15,133 nt of DNA from JAGXLC01 sp046545815 (GCA_046545815.1 JBKGZA010000066.1:1-15133); one strand, 5' to 3'. Shown: positions 6,935 to 14,654, numbered from the stretch's first letter. Program-made: numbers and translations. Notes: generated by a model not told the origin, from the letters alone.

Positions 6935-6963
6935 GACAAATGTAAACAGGATGAGACAAATGT
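6935..6963. repeat. Direct repeat GACAAATGT, 20-bp period
   Basis: GACAAATGT occurs at 6935-6943 and again at 6955-6963, with starts exactly 20 bp apart (two helical turns). The first copy covers the predicted -7 element of the DUF502 gene. The arrangement would suit a protein binding two sites on one DNA face. It could also be coincidence. Confidence 0.4.
6937..6944 (-). promoter_or_regulatory. Candidate promoter -7 element for the DUF502-peptidase pair
   Basis: On the - strand this reads TACATTTG, an exact match to the Bacteroidota -7 consensus TAnnTTTG. The start codon at 6909 is about 28 nt downstream, leaving a leader of roughly 20 nt. No TTTG stands at the usual 19-21 nt upstream; the closest has a 12-nt spacer. 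The element overlaps one copy of a 9-bp direct repeat (6935-6943 and 6955-6963). Confidence 0.4.
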
Positions 6964-6995
6964 CTTCACTTGTTTTTTACAGAATTTTCACTTTT

Positions 6996-7370
6996 TTATA
7001 TGATGCCCGGTTGAAATGCATCTTCAATATATTCGATGGTTGGTTTTTCACCGTCAAACACCACAATGATGATATCAAAACGGGTTTCTTTTTCTATATC
7101 GTGGATTAATACATAGGCTTCAGCGGCATCGATAAGCGCTTTTTGCTTTCTCTTCGGGAACATTTCTTCCGGTGATTCCACAAAGTTAATATTTCTTGTT
7201 TTCACTTCCACCACAATCAGAAATTCATCGCTTTCTCCGACGATATCAATTTCTTTGTGCTGAAAAACCCAGTTGGTGTTCAAAATTCTAAGCCCCTTAT
7301 TTCTCAGAAATTTTACTGCAAGTTCTTCCCCGATTTCTCCCAGTGTCTTTTTATCTCTTGAATTTTTCAT
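6996..7370 (-). CDS. yraN: YraN/UPF0102 family predicted nuclease-fold protein
   Basis: 124-aa protein of the YraN (UPF0102) family, which has a PD-(D/E)xK restriction-nuclease-like fold; the physiological role is not settled. The family's N-terminal helix motif GEIGEELAVKFL is at 11-22, followed by NTNW. Candidate metal and catalytic residues follow: E40 and D42 in HKEIDIV, then E55 and K57 in VVEVKTR. The C-terminal FDIIIVV strand is also typical. Length is normal. It lies 36 nt after the LD-carboxypeptidase gene on the same strand, so one transcript is likely. Confidence 0.92.
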   Translation of the reverse strand: MKNSRDKKTLGEIGEELAVKFLRNKGLRILNTNWVFQHKEIDIVGESDEFLIVVEVKTRNINFVESPEEMFPKRKQKALIDAAEAYVLIHDIEKETRFDIIIVVFDGEKPTIEYIEDAFQPGII

Positions 7371-7406
7371 CTGTTTATTCTTTAATTGATTTATCGGCCG
7401 GATGTT

Positions 7407-8318
7407 TCATGGGTTGAATTTTATGGTGACTGTCTTTCCCTTCTGCTTGATATGGGCCATCCCTCCCATGATGAGGGGATGGTTATTGGCGAAATGTCCG
7501 GCAGGGCAATCAAAAAATAACGGATAATCAAAATTCTCTGATATTTCCCGGATGATCTCGTAAGCTGTTTTTCCAAAGGGCACCTTGTTGTCGTTCATTT
7601 CTGTCATACCTCCTACCAACAGGCCTTTTATCCGTCCAAGTTTTTCAGAAAGCTTCAGATTCATCATCATCCGGTCAACATGATACAGATATTCATCCAA
7701 ATCTTCCAGGAAAAGAATTTTTTCCCCTGTATCTATGTCAAAAGGCGTACCGTTCAGGCTGTAAAGGACGGAAAGGTTTCCCCCGGTCAGTTGTCCGCTG
7801 ACAGCGACATTATCTGCCTTGTTATAGCCGGTTTTCCAGGAAAAAGAAAGCGGCTTTCCAAACAGGGTTTCTTTTAACATTTTCAGCGCTTGATTTTCCT
7901 GTCCGTTTTTCGGAAAGTTGGCCGCCATCTGAGCATGGAGTGTTTTGATGCCAAGTTTGTTGTTAATATATGAATGCAACACGGTGATGTCACTGAATCC
8001 TATAATCCATTTCGGATGTTGCATAAATTTTTTAAAGTTAAGATGTTCCAGGATGCGGACTGTTCCATATCCACCTCTGGCACAGAGTATCGCCTTAATG
8101 CGTTCGTCATCCAGCATCTGCTGAAAATCTTCGGCCCGTTGTGCATCTGTTCCCGAAAATTGATGATGTTTGTTAAACAGGTATTCACCGGGGAATACCT
8201 GCAGACCCCATCTGGTTAGCCTCTCCATGGCCGGCTCAATCTCTTCTTTTTCAATGCTTCTGGCAGGAGCTACAATGGCTACAGCGTCTCCATCTTTAAG
8301 GCTGGGTGGTGTAAACAT
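7407..8318 (-). CDS. LD-carboxypeptidase, peptidase family S66
   Basis: 303-aa muramoyltetrapeptide LD-carboxypeptidase of the LdcA/MccF family. It trims the terminal D-Ala from murein tetrapeptides during peptidoglycan recycling. The family landmarks are VAIVAPARS near the N-terminus, ARGGYGTVRIL (80-90), the nucleophile Ser109 in GFSDITVLH, Glu205 in LFLEDLDEY followed by VDRMMMNL, and His275 in CPAGHFANNHPL: the complete Ser-Glu-His triad. There is no signal peptide, which fits cytoplasmic recycling. Length is normal. It is the first gene of a - strand run with yraN, DUF502 and the secreted peptidase, and is divergent from metG across 115 nt. MccF-type immunity proteins share the fold, but housekeeping recycling is the simpler reading here. 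Confidence 0.92.
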   Translation of the reverse strand: MFTPPSLKDGDAVAIVAPARSIEKEEIEPAMERLTRWGLQVFPGEYLFNKHHQFSGTDAQRAEDFQQMLDDERIKAILCARGGYGTVRILEHLNFKKFMQHPKWIIGFSDITVLHSYINNKLGIKTLHAQMAANFPKNGQENQALKMLKETLFGKPLSFSWKTGYNKADNVAVSGQLTGGNLSVLYSLNGTPFDIDTGEKILFLEDLDEYLYHVDRMMMNLKLSEKLGRIKGLLVGGMTEMNDNKVPFGKTAYEIIREISENFDYPLFFDCPAGHFANNHPLIMGGMAHIKQKGKTVTIKFNP

Positions 8319-8382
8319 ATAAATGGCATTCAGCGTAAGACGATAATTAATACCTGTGTTATTAGATCACGATTATCTTAAC

Positions 8383-8390
8383 TATATTTG
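8383..8390 (+). promoter_or_regulatory. Candidate metG promoter -7 element
   Basis: TATATTTG exactly matches TAnnTTTG and stands 43 nt before the metG ATG, leaving a leader of about 37 nt. A clean -33 TTTG is missing; TGTG at 8355-8358 is the nearest, with a 24-nt spacer. On the opposite strand TAAATTTA (8396-8403), preceded by TTG at 17 nt, is a weak candidate for the divergent LD-carboxypeptidase gene. The two would overlap. Confidence 0.4.
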
Positions 8391-8433
8391 CCCGGTAAAT
8401 TTAAGCATTTATTTAAATATCAATTAATGAAGT

Positions 8434-10482
8434 ATGAAATATCCCAAACGATATCTTGTTACGTCCGCTTTGCCTTATGCCAATGGACCTTTACATATAG
8501 GACATATAGCAGGAGCCTATTTACCTGCTGATATTTATGTGCGCTATTTGCGTTTGAAGGAAAGGGATGTGGCCTTTATCTGCGGTTCGGATGAACATGG
8601 TGTGCCCATTACTTTAAGAGCCAGAAAGGAAGGAGTCTCCCCACAAAAAATTGTGGACAGGTACCATGAGATCAATAAAAAGGCCTTTAAGGATTTGGGC
8701 ATTGAATTTGATATTTATCACCGCACTTCGGATCCTTTACACCATAAAACAGCTTCGGACATGTTCCTTACCCTTTATGAAAAGGGAGAATTGATCGAAA
8801 GAGAGGAGGAGCATTATTACGATGAGAAAGAGCAGCAATTTCTTGCCGACCGCTATATCGTGGGAACATGTCCCAAATGTAATTACGAAAATGCCTATGG
8901 AGACCAGTGCGAGCAGTGCGGCACCAGTCTTAGCCCGAAAGAACTGATTAACCCTGTTTCAGCTCTCTCAGGCAATAAGCCTCAATTGAAGAAGACCACG
9001 CATTGGTATCTGCCTTTGGACAAATATCAGGATGAATGGCTTGAAACCTGGATCGACAGCCATCAGGATGAGTGGAAAACCAATGTTTATGGACAGTGTA
9101 AGTCCTGGCTCAATCAAAGACTACAGCCTCGAGCGGTTACCAGGGATCTGGAATGGGGCGTACCGGTCCCGATTGAAGGTACAGAAGGTAAAGTGCTTTA
9201 TGTATGGTTTGATGCCCCCATCGGGTACATCTCGGCTACCAAAGCCTGGGCCGAAGCGCATGGAAAGGACTGGGAGAAGTACTGGAAAGATGAGGATACC
9301 AGTTTGATACATTTTATCGGAAAGGACAATATTGTGTTCCATTGCCTTATATTTCCCTCTATGCTGAATGCCCACGGTGAATATATTTTACCGGACAATG
9401 TCCCTGCCAATGAATTCCTGAATCTTGAAGGCGATAAATTATCCACTTCACGTAACTGGGCGGTATGGGTCAATGAATTCGTAGAGGACTTTCCCGATAA
9501 AATTGATGTGCTTCGTTATACTCTGGCAGCCAATTTTCCCGAGCAGAAGGATAACGATTTTACCTGGAAGGATTTTCAGACACGCAATAACAATGAGCTG
9601 GTGGCTGTGATGGGCAACTTTGTGAACCGTGCTTTGGTGCTGACCAAAAAGTATTTTAACGGCAAAGTGCCCGAATGTAGCGAGCTCACTGATTACGACC
9701 GGGATATCCTTTCAAGAGCTGCTGACATCAAAGAAGATCTGGAAGATCGAATCGAAAATTTTAAATTCCGCGAAGCTGTGAAGATCGCTATGGATATGGG
9801 TCGCCTGGGAAACAAATACCTTGCTGATACTGAGCCCTGGAGTCTTTATGAAAAGGATTCCGAACGCGTACAGACCATTATGAATGTTTCTCTGCAAATC
9901 ACAGCCAGCCTGTCTATTATTATTGAACCCTTTTTACCATATACTGCGGAAAGATTAAGAAGCTTACTAAACATCAGTAAATTGAACTGGGAGCTTGCCG
10001 GTAAGCTGGATATTCTTGCTGTAGGGCATGAAATCAATAAGCCCAGGCACTTGTTTCAGAAGATAGAAGATGAGACCGTTGAGAAACAGGTTGAAAAGCT
10101 CAGGAAAGCCAGAAGAATGAAAGAGCAAGTAGAGCAAGGCATTCAGCCGGCAAAGGAAAATGTAAGCTTTGAGGATTTCTCAAAGCTGGACATACGTGTT
10201 GGAGAGATTTTGGAAGCGGAAAGGGTGCCCAAAACCAAAAAGCTGATGCAATTGAAGGTGGATACCGGCCTGGATCAACGTACTGTTGTTGCAGGCATTG
10301 CAGAACAATTTAACCCCGGGGATATAAAGGGAAAACAGGTGAGCATTGCAGTAAACCTGGAACCGAAAAAGATAAAAGGTGTTCAGAGCCAGGGCATGAT
10401 ATTGATGGCAGAGGATTCCGAAGGCAACCTGACCTTCCTTTCTCCCAGAAATAAAACCCAGGTAGGGGCAGTGGTTAAGTGA
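8434..10482 (+). CDS. metG: Methionyl-tRNA synthetase with C-terminal tRNA-binding domain
   Basis: 682-aa cytosolic enzyme that charges tRNA(Met) with methionine. It is a class I synthetase with the HIGH signature HIGH at 21-24 and the KMSKS loop as KLSTS at 335-339. The connective-peptide zinc knuckle has four cysteines (Cys146, Cys149, Cys159, Cys162). The helical anticodon-binding domain spans about 390-540. A Trbp111/EMAP-like OB-fold tRNA-binding domain fills about 578-682 (SKLDIRVGEILEAE, VVAGIAE, SQGMILMA); it gives dimerisation and non-specific tRNA affinity. Length is normal for the fused form. The start follows an AT-rich leader with no strong Shine-Dalgarno. The gene is monocistronic in this window, with a convergent gene 42 nt downstream. 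Confidence 0.97.
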   Translation: MKYPKRYLVTSALPYANGPLHIGHIAGAYLPADIYVRYLRLKERDVAFICGSDEHGVPITLRARKEGVSPQKIVDRYHEINKKAFKDLGIEFDIYHRTSDPLHHKTASDMFLTLYEKGELIEREEEHYYDEKEQQFLADRYIVGTCPKCNYENAYGDQCEQCGTSLSPKELINPVSALSGNKPQLKKTTHWYLPLDKYQDEWLETWIDSHQDEWKTNVYGQCKSWLNQRLQPRAVTRDLEWGVPVPIEGTEGKVLYVWFDAPIGYISATKAWAEAHGKDWEKYWKDEDTSLIHFIGKDNIVFHCLIFPSMLNAHGEYILPDNVPANEFLNLEGDKLSTSRNWAVWVNEFVEDFPDKIDVLRYTLAANFPEQKDNDFTWKDFQTRNNNELVAVMGNFVNRALVLTKKYFNGKVPECSELTDYDRDILSRAADIKEDLEDRIENFKFREAVKIAMDMGRLGNKYLADTEPWSLYEKDSERVQTIMNVSLQITASLSIIIEPFLPYTAERLRSLLNISKLNWELAGKLDILAVGHEINKPRHLFQKIEDETVEKQVEKLRKARRMKEQVEQGIQPAKENVSFEDFSKLDIRVGEILEAERVPKTKKLMQLKVDTGLDQRTVVAGIAEQFNPGDIKGKQVSIAVNLEPKKIKGVQSQGMILMAEDSEGNLTFLSPRNKTQVGAVVK

Positions 10483-10489
10483 GAAGTGG

Positions 10490-10535
10490 GGAAGAAGTGA
10501 GTATTGAGTAGTACTATTCACTCACTACTTCTTCC
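10490..10535. terminator. Hairpin between convergent metG and ispG, likely bidirectional terminator
   Basis: GGAAGAAG (10490-10497) pairs with CTTCTTCC (10528-10535). After a 3-nt bulge, TGAGT (10498-10502) pairs with ACTCA (10520-10524), enclosing a 17-nt loop that contains the palindrome TAGTACTA. It begins 7 nt after the metG stop, and its right arm overlaps the stop codon and last codons of ispG. Neither side has a real T tract, so termination efficiency is uncertain. Confidence 0.5.
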
Positions 10536-12363
10536 TAATCTCCCAGTCCCCATACTCCTGAATAAGCTTTTCCAGCTCTTCTAAAGCTTTTTCTTCGGGT
10601 ATGTTGCGTTTGACTACCTCCTTGTTTCGGTAAAGGGTGATTTTTCCCGGCCCTGCTCCTACGTAACCGTAGTCTGCATCGGCCATCTCGCCGGGGCCAT
10701 TCACAATACATCCCATGATGGCAATTTTTAATCCTTTAAGATGACCCATTCTTTCACGGATCTTTTCAGCCGTTTTTTCCAGGTTGAATTGCGTACGGCC
10801 GCAACCGGGACAGGAGATGAACTCGGTTTTGTATATTCTGCTCCGGCTGGCCTGAAGGATGCCGAATGAGATGCTCAGGAGCTCTTCTTCGGGAAACTCA
10901 ATGTAATTTTCAAGAAACACCCCATCGGCCAGCCCGTCCAGGAAAAGCAGGCCAAGGTCTGAGGCGGCTTTAAGTCTTAAATCATCCAGGTTCTCATTGT
11001 ATTTTTTGTGCACTATGACGGGCAGATCAATGTTTTTATTCATCAGTTCAAAGATGAACCGGCGTTGCTCGAAAGTGGGATTCTCACTAAGGGCCCGGAT
11101 AATGAGCACCGCATTTTGTGCATTTCTGAGGCATTCAATTTGATCGAACTCTTGAATGGAGGTTTCGATGAAACAAAGGCTCTTGATTTCTTCTCTGTTT
11201 TCCAGGTAAAGGGCGATGGAGTTAAAGAGGGGATAATGGTTTTCTGGCTGTCCCGTGTTAAGCCAGATATTATAAGGCTGAATTAACGGAATATCTGAAG
11301 TTAGGGGTTCATCAGCAGAAGAGTGGCTTATGATCAGATCGGGCTTTAATGCGCTGCGGGTTCTTTTTTTGCCAATGACCACCGGTGGATCCTCGCCGCC
11401 GATAAAACCTGCAGAAGAACTTGTTCGTGTCGAATAACTGAACGGATCGATGGGTAATGAAGTCAGTTCAGGTAAGTTTACGTCTGAGTGTTTCTGCAGC
11501 ATGTATTCGCTGAGCGTTTTGGCTACCGGAATTTCCTTTTCCGGGGCTTCCGTCAGACTTACCCTGATGGTGTCGCCAATGCCGTCAACAAGTAGTGCCC
11601 CAATGCCCACCGCTGATTTTATGCGGCCGTCTTCTCCTTCTCCGGCTTCTGTAACGCCCAGATGCAAAGGATATATCCGTTCCCTTTTAAGCATTTCATG
11701 CATCAATAACCGGTTGGCCTGAACCATAACCCTGGTATTGCTTGATTTCAATGAAATCACTACGTTATGGAAATTTTGTTCTTCACAGATTTTAATGTAT
11801 TCCAATGCCGATTCCACCATACCCCGGGGTGTATCTCCATACAGATCCATGATCCTCCGGGAAAGTGATCCATGGTTCACACCTATACGAAGGGCCGTAT
11901 CATTAGATTTGCACAAGTCGATCAGGTGAATAAACTGTTTTCGGATTTCTTCCGGTTCTCTTTTTCTTGAGAACCTGACGGCATAATTTCCCGGGTTGAT
12001 ACGTACTTTGTCAACAATGACGGCTGCCTTTTCTGCAATCCTGTTGTTGAAGTGCACATCGGCAATAAGTGGAATGCGGTAGTTATCACGAAACAGTGTT
12101 TCCTTGATGTTGTTCAGGTTTTCCGCTTCATTTATTGTTCGGGTGGTCATTCGCGCATATTCCGCGCCGGCGTCAGCTATGCGTTTTATCTGGTTTACCG
12201 TGGCCCAAGTATCATTGGTATCGGTGTTGGTCATTGACTGCCGACGTATGGGGTGACCAGCTCCCATCGGAATGTGGCCTATCCATACTTCCTGTGTTTG
12301 CAATCTTTTATATTCCGTCAGACTTACGCAGTACTGCTTATTGTGCAGGTTGAATTGAGCCAT
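10525..12363 (-). CDS. ispG: 4-hydroxy-3-methylbut-2-enyl diphosphate synthase (IspG/GcpE), long form
   Basis: 612-aa iron-sulfur enzyme of the MEP isoprenoid pathway, reducing MEcPP to HMBPP in the cytosol. The N-terminal TIM barrel starts with GAGHPIRRQSMTNT and includes IPLIADVHFN and VRINPGN. The C-terminal [4Fe-4S] domain has Cys518 and Cys521 (SCPGCGRTQ), Cys552 (MGCIVNGPGE) and the ligand Glu559. Between them, about residues 290-500, lies an extra domain. This is the three-domain form known from Bacteroidota, Chlamydiae and plants; the E. coli enzyme is about 370 aa. All key residues are present. It begins 4 nt after the dehydrogenase stop, so the two are co-transcribed and probably coupled. 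Its 3' end meets metG head-on. Confidence 0.96.
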   Translation of the reverse strand: MAQFNLHNKQYCVSLTEYKRLQTQEVWIGHIPMGAGHPIRRQSMTNTDTNDTWATVNQIKRIADAGAEYARMTTRTINEAENLNNIKETLFRDNYRIPLIADVHFNNRIAEKAAVIVDKVRINPGNYAVRFSRKREPEEIRKQFIHLIDLCKSNDTALRIGVNHGSLSRRIMDLYGDTPRGMVESALEYIKICEEQNFHNVVISLKSSNTRVMVQANRLLMHEMLKRERIYPLHLGVTEAGEGEDGRIKSAVGIGALLVDGIGDTIRVSLTEAPEKEIPVAKTLSEYMLQKHSDVNLPELTSLPIDPFSYSTRTSSSAGFIGGEDPPVVIGKKRTRSALKPDLIISHSSADEPLTSDIPLIQPYNIWLNTGQPENHYPLFNSIALYLENREEIKSLCFIETSIQEFDQIECLRNAQNAVLIIRALSENPTFEQRRFIFELMNKNIDLPVIVHKKYNENLDDLRLKAASDLGLLFLDGLADGVFLENYIEFPEEELLSISFGILQASRSRIYKTEFISCPGCGRTQFNLEKTAEKIRERMGHLKGLKIAIMGCIVNGPGEMADADYGYVGAGPGKITLYRNKEVVKRNIPEEKALEELEKLIQEYGDWEIRKK

Positions 12364-12367
12364 TAAA

Positions 12368-13339
12368 TTATTGATCGATTTCCGGGTTCACCAGATTCGG
12401 GGGTCGTAAACCCTTATAATATTTTATAACATTGTTCGCCGCTTCTTCGGCCATGGCTTTCCGGGTCTCATAATTTGCCGTGCCTATATGCGGGACAAGC
12501 ACAACATTGGACATTTCCAGCAGTTCTTCACTGATATTGGGCTCAAATTCATAAACATCCAGACCAGCTCCACCGAGGTGACCGTTTCTGAGATACCGGA
12601 TAAGGGCTTTTTCATTGATTACTGCACCCCTTGCCGTATTGATCACAAAGGCCCCCTGCTTCATTTTCATAAATTCATCACTGTCCAACAGGTGATGGGT
12701 TTCTTCCGTCAATGGGGTGTGCAGAGAAACAACATCCGATCTTCTCAGCAGCTCCTCAAATTTGGTGTAATACGCTGAATAGGCTTTTTCATCGGTATAG
12801 TCAAGAGGGGTTCTGTTGTAATAAAGCATGTTCATTCCAAATGCTTTTGCCTTCAATGCCATGGATTTTCCTATATTTCCCATGCCAATAATGCCCATGG
12901 TTTTTCCTTCCAGCGTATGGCCAAGGTTGGCCATCACTTCCCATTGGATGTCTTCTTTGTGTTTGATTTTCCGGTCATATTCCGCAACCCTTCTTACCAA
13001 TGACAACAACAAGGCAAAAGCCAGCTCTGCTGTGGGTTCGATTACCGTTTTCGGGGTGTTGGTGACCGATATGTTGTTCTCCGTTGCGGCTTCTACATCA
13101 ATATTGTTGTATCCTACACCATAATTGGCAATGATTTTCAGCTTTTTTCCCTTTTCAATAAGATCCCGGCCGACTTTGAACTTGAACGTTGTAATAAGTG
13201 CATCGTATTCAGGGATCATGTCGGCCAGTTCTTCATGTGAAAAATGTTTGTTTTCCGGCAGTTTAACCTCAAAGTTTTCCTCAAGTGCCTTCAGTCCTTC
13301 AGCCGGTATAAGATGTGTAACCAGTACTTTATGTGCCAT
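12368..13339 (-). CDS. D-2-hydroxyacid dehydrogenase, glyoxylate/hydroxypyruvate reductase-like
   Basis: 323-aa cytosolic oxidoreductase that interconverts a 2-oxoacid and its D-2-hydroxyacid with a nicotinamide cofactor. The Rossmann loop GMGNIG is at 152-157. Catalytic residues fit the family: Arg237 (NTARGAV), Glu266 (DVYEFEP) and His284 (VPHIG), with Arg-Glu spacing as in E. coli SerA. After the second Rossmann strand the sequence is YYNRTP. The usual NAD-binding Asp is replaced by Asn with a following Arg, which favours NADP(H), as in glyoxylate/hydroxypyruvate reductases (inference). There is no ACT domain, so it is not a full-length SerA. Length is normal. It is the first gene of the unit with ispG, 4 nt apart, with a candidate promoter at 13409-13440. 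The substrate cannot be decided from sequence. Confidence 0.9.
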   Translation of the reverse strand: MAHKVLVTHLIPAEGLKALEENFEVKLPENKHFSHEELADMIPEYDALITTFKFKVGRDLIEKGKKLKIIANYGVGYNNIDVEAATENNISVTNTPKTVIEPTAELAFALLLSLVRRVAEYDRKIKHKEDIQWEVMANLGHTLEGKTMGIIGMGNIGKSMALKAKAFGMNMLYYNRTPLDYTDEKAYSAYYTKFEELLRRSDVVSLHTPLTEETHHLLDSDEFMKMKQGAFVINTARGAVINEKALIRYLRNGHLGGAGLDVYEFEPNISEELLEMSNVVLVPHIGTANYETRKAMAEEAANNVIKYYKGLRPPNLVNPEIDQ

Positions 13340-13370
13340 AGTTCCCTGAATTTAGTCAGTTAAAAAATAT

Positions 13371-13389
13371 TTTGATGGTCGCCATCGAA
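13371..13389 (-). promoter_or_regulatory. Leader hairpin before the dehydrogenase gene
   Basis: TTTGATGG (13371-13378) and CCATCGAA (13382-13389) pair over 8 positions, one a wobble, around the loop TCG. In the - strand transcript it is followed within a few bases by a run of six T (13367-13362), and the start codon is 23 nt further on. It looks like a weak attenuator or a stabilising leader stem. No leader peptide or riboswitch is recognisable. Confidence 0.4.
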
Positions 13390-13408
13390 TTTTCAGCAAA
13401 ATGCAATG

Positions 13409-13440
13409 CTAAGTTAATGACATTATATGATATTAACAAA
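13409..13440 (-). promoter_or_regulatory. Candidate promoter of the dehydrogenase-ispG operon
   Basis: Read on the - strand: TTTG (13440-13437), a 20-nt spacer, then TAACTTAG (13416-13409). This matches the Bacteroidota -33/-7 pattern TTTG-N19-21-TAnnTTTG with one -7 mismatch and ideal spacing. The predicted transcript starts near 13402, giving a leader of about 60 nt that contains the hairpin at 13371-13389. Confidence 0.45.
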
Positions 13441-13533
13441 ATTGAATCAGGTAACATCAGGATTATTCAATTGTTCAGATTTCCGGTTCATTAAGGCATA
13501 AATGAAAAGCATGCGGATCCATTTCATTTCATT

Positions 13534-13541
13534 TATTTTTG
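13534..13541 (+). promoter_or_regulatory. Candidate gldA promoter -7 element
   Basis: TATTTTTG exactly matches TAnnTTTG, but no TTTG is found at the -33 position. If used, the transcript would start near 13548 and carry a leader of about 125 nt containing the hairpin at 13575-13600. Confidence 0.3.
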
Positions 13542-13574
13542 TAAATTGGCCTGTTGTTATCTTTCAGCAGTACT

Positions 13575-13600
13575 GGCCGCGGAAAAACATTTTCCGGGCT
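13575..13600 (+). promoter_or_regulatory. Strong hairpin in the gldA leader
   Basis: CGGAAAA (13580-13586) pairs perfectly with TTTTCCG (13590-13596) around a 3-nt loop. After a single bulged G (13579), GGCC (13575-13578) pairs with GGCT (13597-13600), one pair a wobble. No T tract follows, so it is not a terminator. GCCGC (13576-13580) could instead pair with GCGGC (13605-13609), giving two exclusive folds. Confidence 0.45.
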
Positions 13601-13673
13601 GAATGCGGCTTATATGAATGACAGTATAATGTTGGGATATTGAAAAACAATATATAAGCAAAATCATCTGCCA

Positions 13674-14588
13674 ATGTCAATAAAAGCCAGGGGACTAACC
13701 AAGTATTATGGAAAGCAAAAAGCGCTGGACAGCGTTAGCTTTGAAGTGAAGCCGGGGAAAATTGTTGGTTTCATCGGGCCGAACGGAGCCGGTAAAACCA
13801 CAGCCATGAAGATATTGACGGGTTATATGATGCCCAGTTCCGGTGAGGCGTGGATTAACGGAAGGAATGCGCTTGAGGAAATACTTGAGATCAGGAAGGA
13901 TATCGGCTACCTTCCTGAGCACAACCCTTTGTATGATCATATGTATATAAAGGAATACCTTGAATATGTTTCCGGGCTGTATCAACTTGGATCCAAAACC
14001 GTGGAACGTATCAACGAAGTAATTGATTTGACCGGTTTGGAGAAAGAAAAGACTAAAAAAATCCAAACCCTTTCCAAGGGCTACCGACAGCGTGTCGGAC
14101 TGGCCCAGGCCATCATTCATGACCCTGGTGTGCTGATACTTGATGAGCCAACGACAGGTTTGGACCCCAACCAAATAGCAGAGATCAGGAACCTGATTTC
14201 CCGGCTTGGCGAGGAAAAAACCGTTCTCTTATCCACGCATATCATGCAAGAGGTAGAAGCCATCTGTGATCGGATCATTGTGATCAACAACGGCAGGATC
14301 GTAGCCGACGATAAGGTGGAAAATATTTCTTCACAGCTTGAAGAAAACAAACAGACGGTGCAGGTGGAATTCGACCGGGAAGTGAGGGAGGAAAACTTAT
14401 CAGAGATTGAAGGAGTTAACAAGATCCGGAAAATAGATGCAAAGAACTGGCTGCTGGAGGGTATGGACCATAGGGACATTCGGCAGCAAATCTTCGATTT
14501 TGCGGTTCAATCAGGCCTCTCTGTGCTTTCTATGCAGAAAAAAGAGAAGAGCCTGGAGCAGGTATTTCAAGACCTCACGCGGGAATAA
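13674..14588 (+). CDS. gldA: ABC transporter ATPase GldA, gliding-associated
   Basis: 304-aa ATP-binding subunit of an ABC-2 type exporter. In gliding Bacteroidota, GldA works with the membrane parts GldF and GldG. Motifs: Walker A GPNGAGKT (35-42), signature LSKGYRQR (133-140), Walker B VLILDE (153-158), D-loop GLDPNQ, and H-loop His189 (STHIMQE). The Q-loop region reads GYLPEHNPLY, with Glu82 in place of Gln, a feature of the GldA/ABC-2 branch. A C-terminal domain (about 225-304) ends EKSLEQVFQDLTRE, typical of the family. Length is normal. The ATG is chosen because it begins at the family N-terminus MSIKARGLTKYYG. No gldF or gldG gene is in the window; in Flavobacterium they are also encoded apart from gldA. 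The precise transport substrate is unknown. Confidence 0.88.
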   Translation: MSIKARGLTKYYGKQKALDSVSFEVKPGKIVGFIGPNGAGKTTAMKILTGYMMPSSGEAWINGRNALEEILEIRKDIGYLPEHNPLYDHMYIKEYLEYVSGLYQLGSKTVERINEVIDLTGLEKEKTKKIQTLSKGYRQRVGLAQAIIHDPGVLILDEPTTGLDPNQIAEIRNLISRLGEEKTVLLSTHIMQEVEAICDRIIVINNGRIVADDKVENISSQLEENKQTVQVEFDREVREENLSEIEGVNKIRKIDAKNWLLEGMDHRDIRQQIFDFAVQSGLSVLSMQKKEKSLEQVFQDLTRE

Positions 14589-14654
14589 TCCGGAGCAATT
14601 GCCTTTCAGAGAAGGATCACAATGTGGGAGGAAATATAAGGGCCTGTCAAAGAA

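Larger units (their letters stand above)
13340..13673. other. Divergent intergenic region between the dehydrogenase gene and gldA
   Basis: 334-nt AT-rich gap without a convincing ORF. From left to right: the - strand leader hairpin (13371-13389); the candidate - strand promoter (13409-13440); a plain stretch; a + strand TATTTTTG (13534-13541) matching TAnnTTTG; a strong GC-containing hairpin (13575-13600); and an inverted repeat ATATTG-AAAAA-CAATAT (13637-13653) 20 bp before the gldA ATG. Confidence 0.6.

Noticed and set aside
7407..8318. MccF-type microcin immunity gene
   Set aside because: It has the same S66 fold and triad, but no microcin synthesis or export genes are nearby, and the neighbour yraN and general form fit housekeeping murein recycling.
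3189..8399. Shared 11-mer TTGCCCGGTAA at 3189-3199 and 8389-8399
   Set aside because: An 11-base match in 15 kb is expected many times by chance, and the contexts differ.
12368..13339. SerA (3-phosphoglycerate dehydrogenase)
   Set aside because: No ACT domain, cofactor-site residues unlike NAD-specific SerA, and no serine-pathway neighbours; the broader family call is safer.
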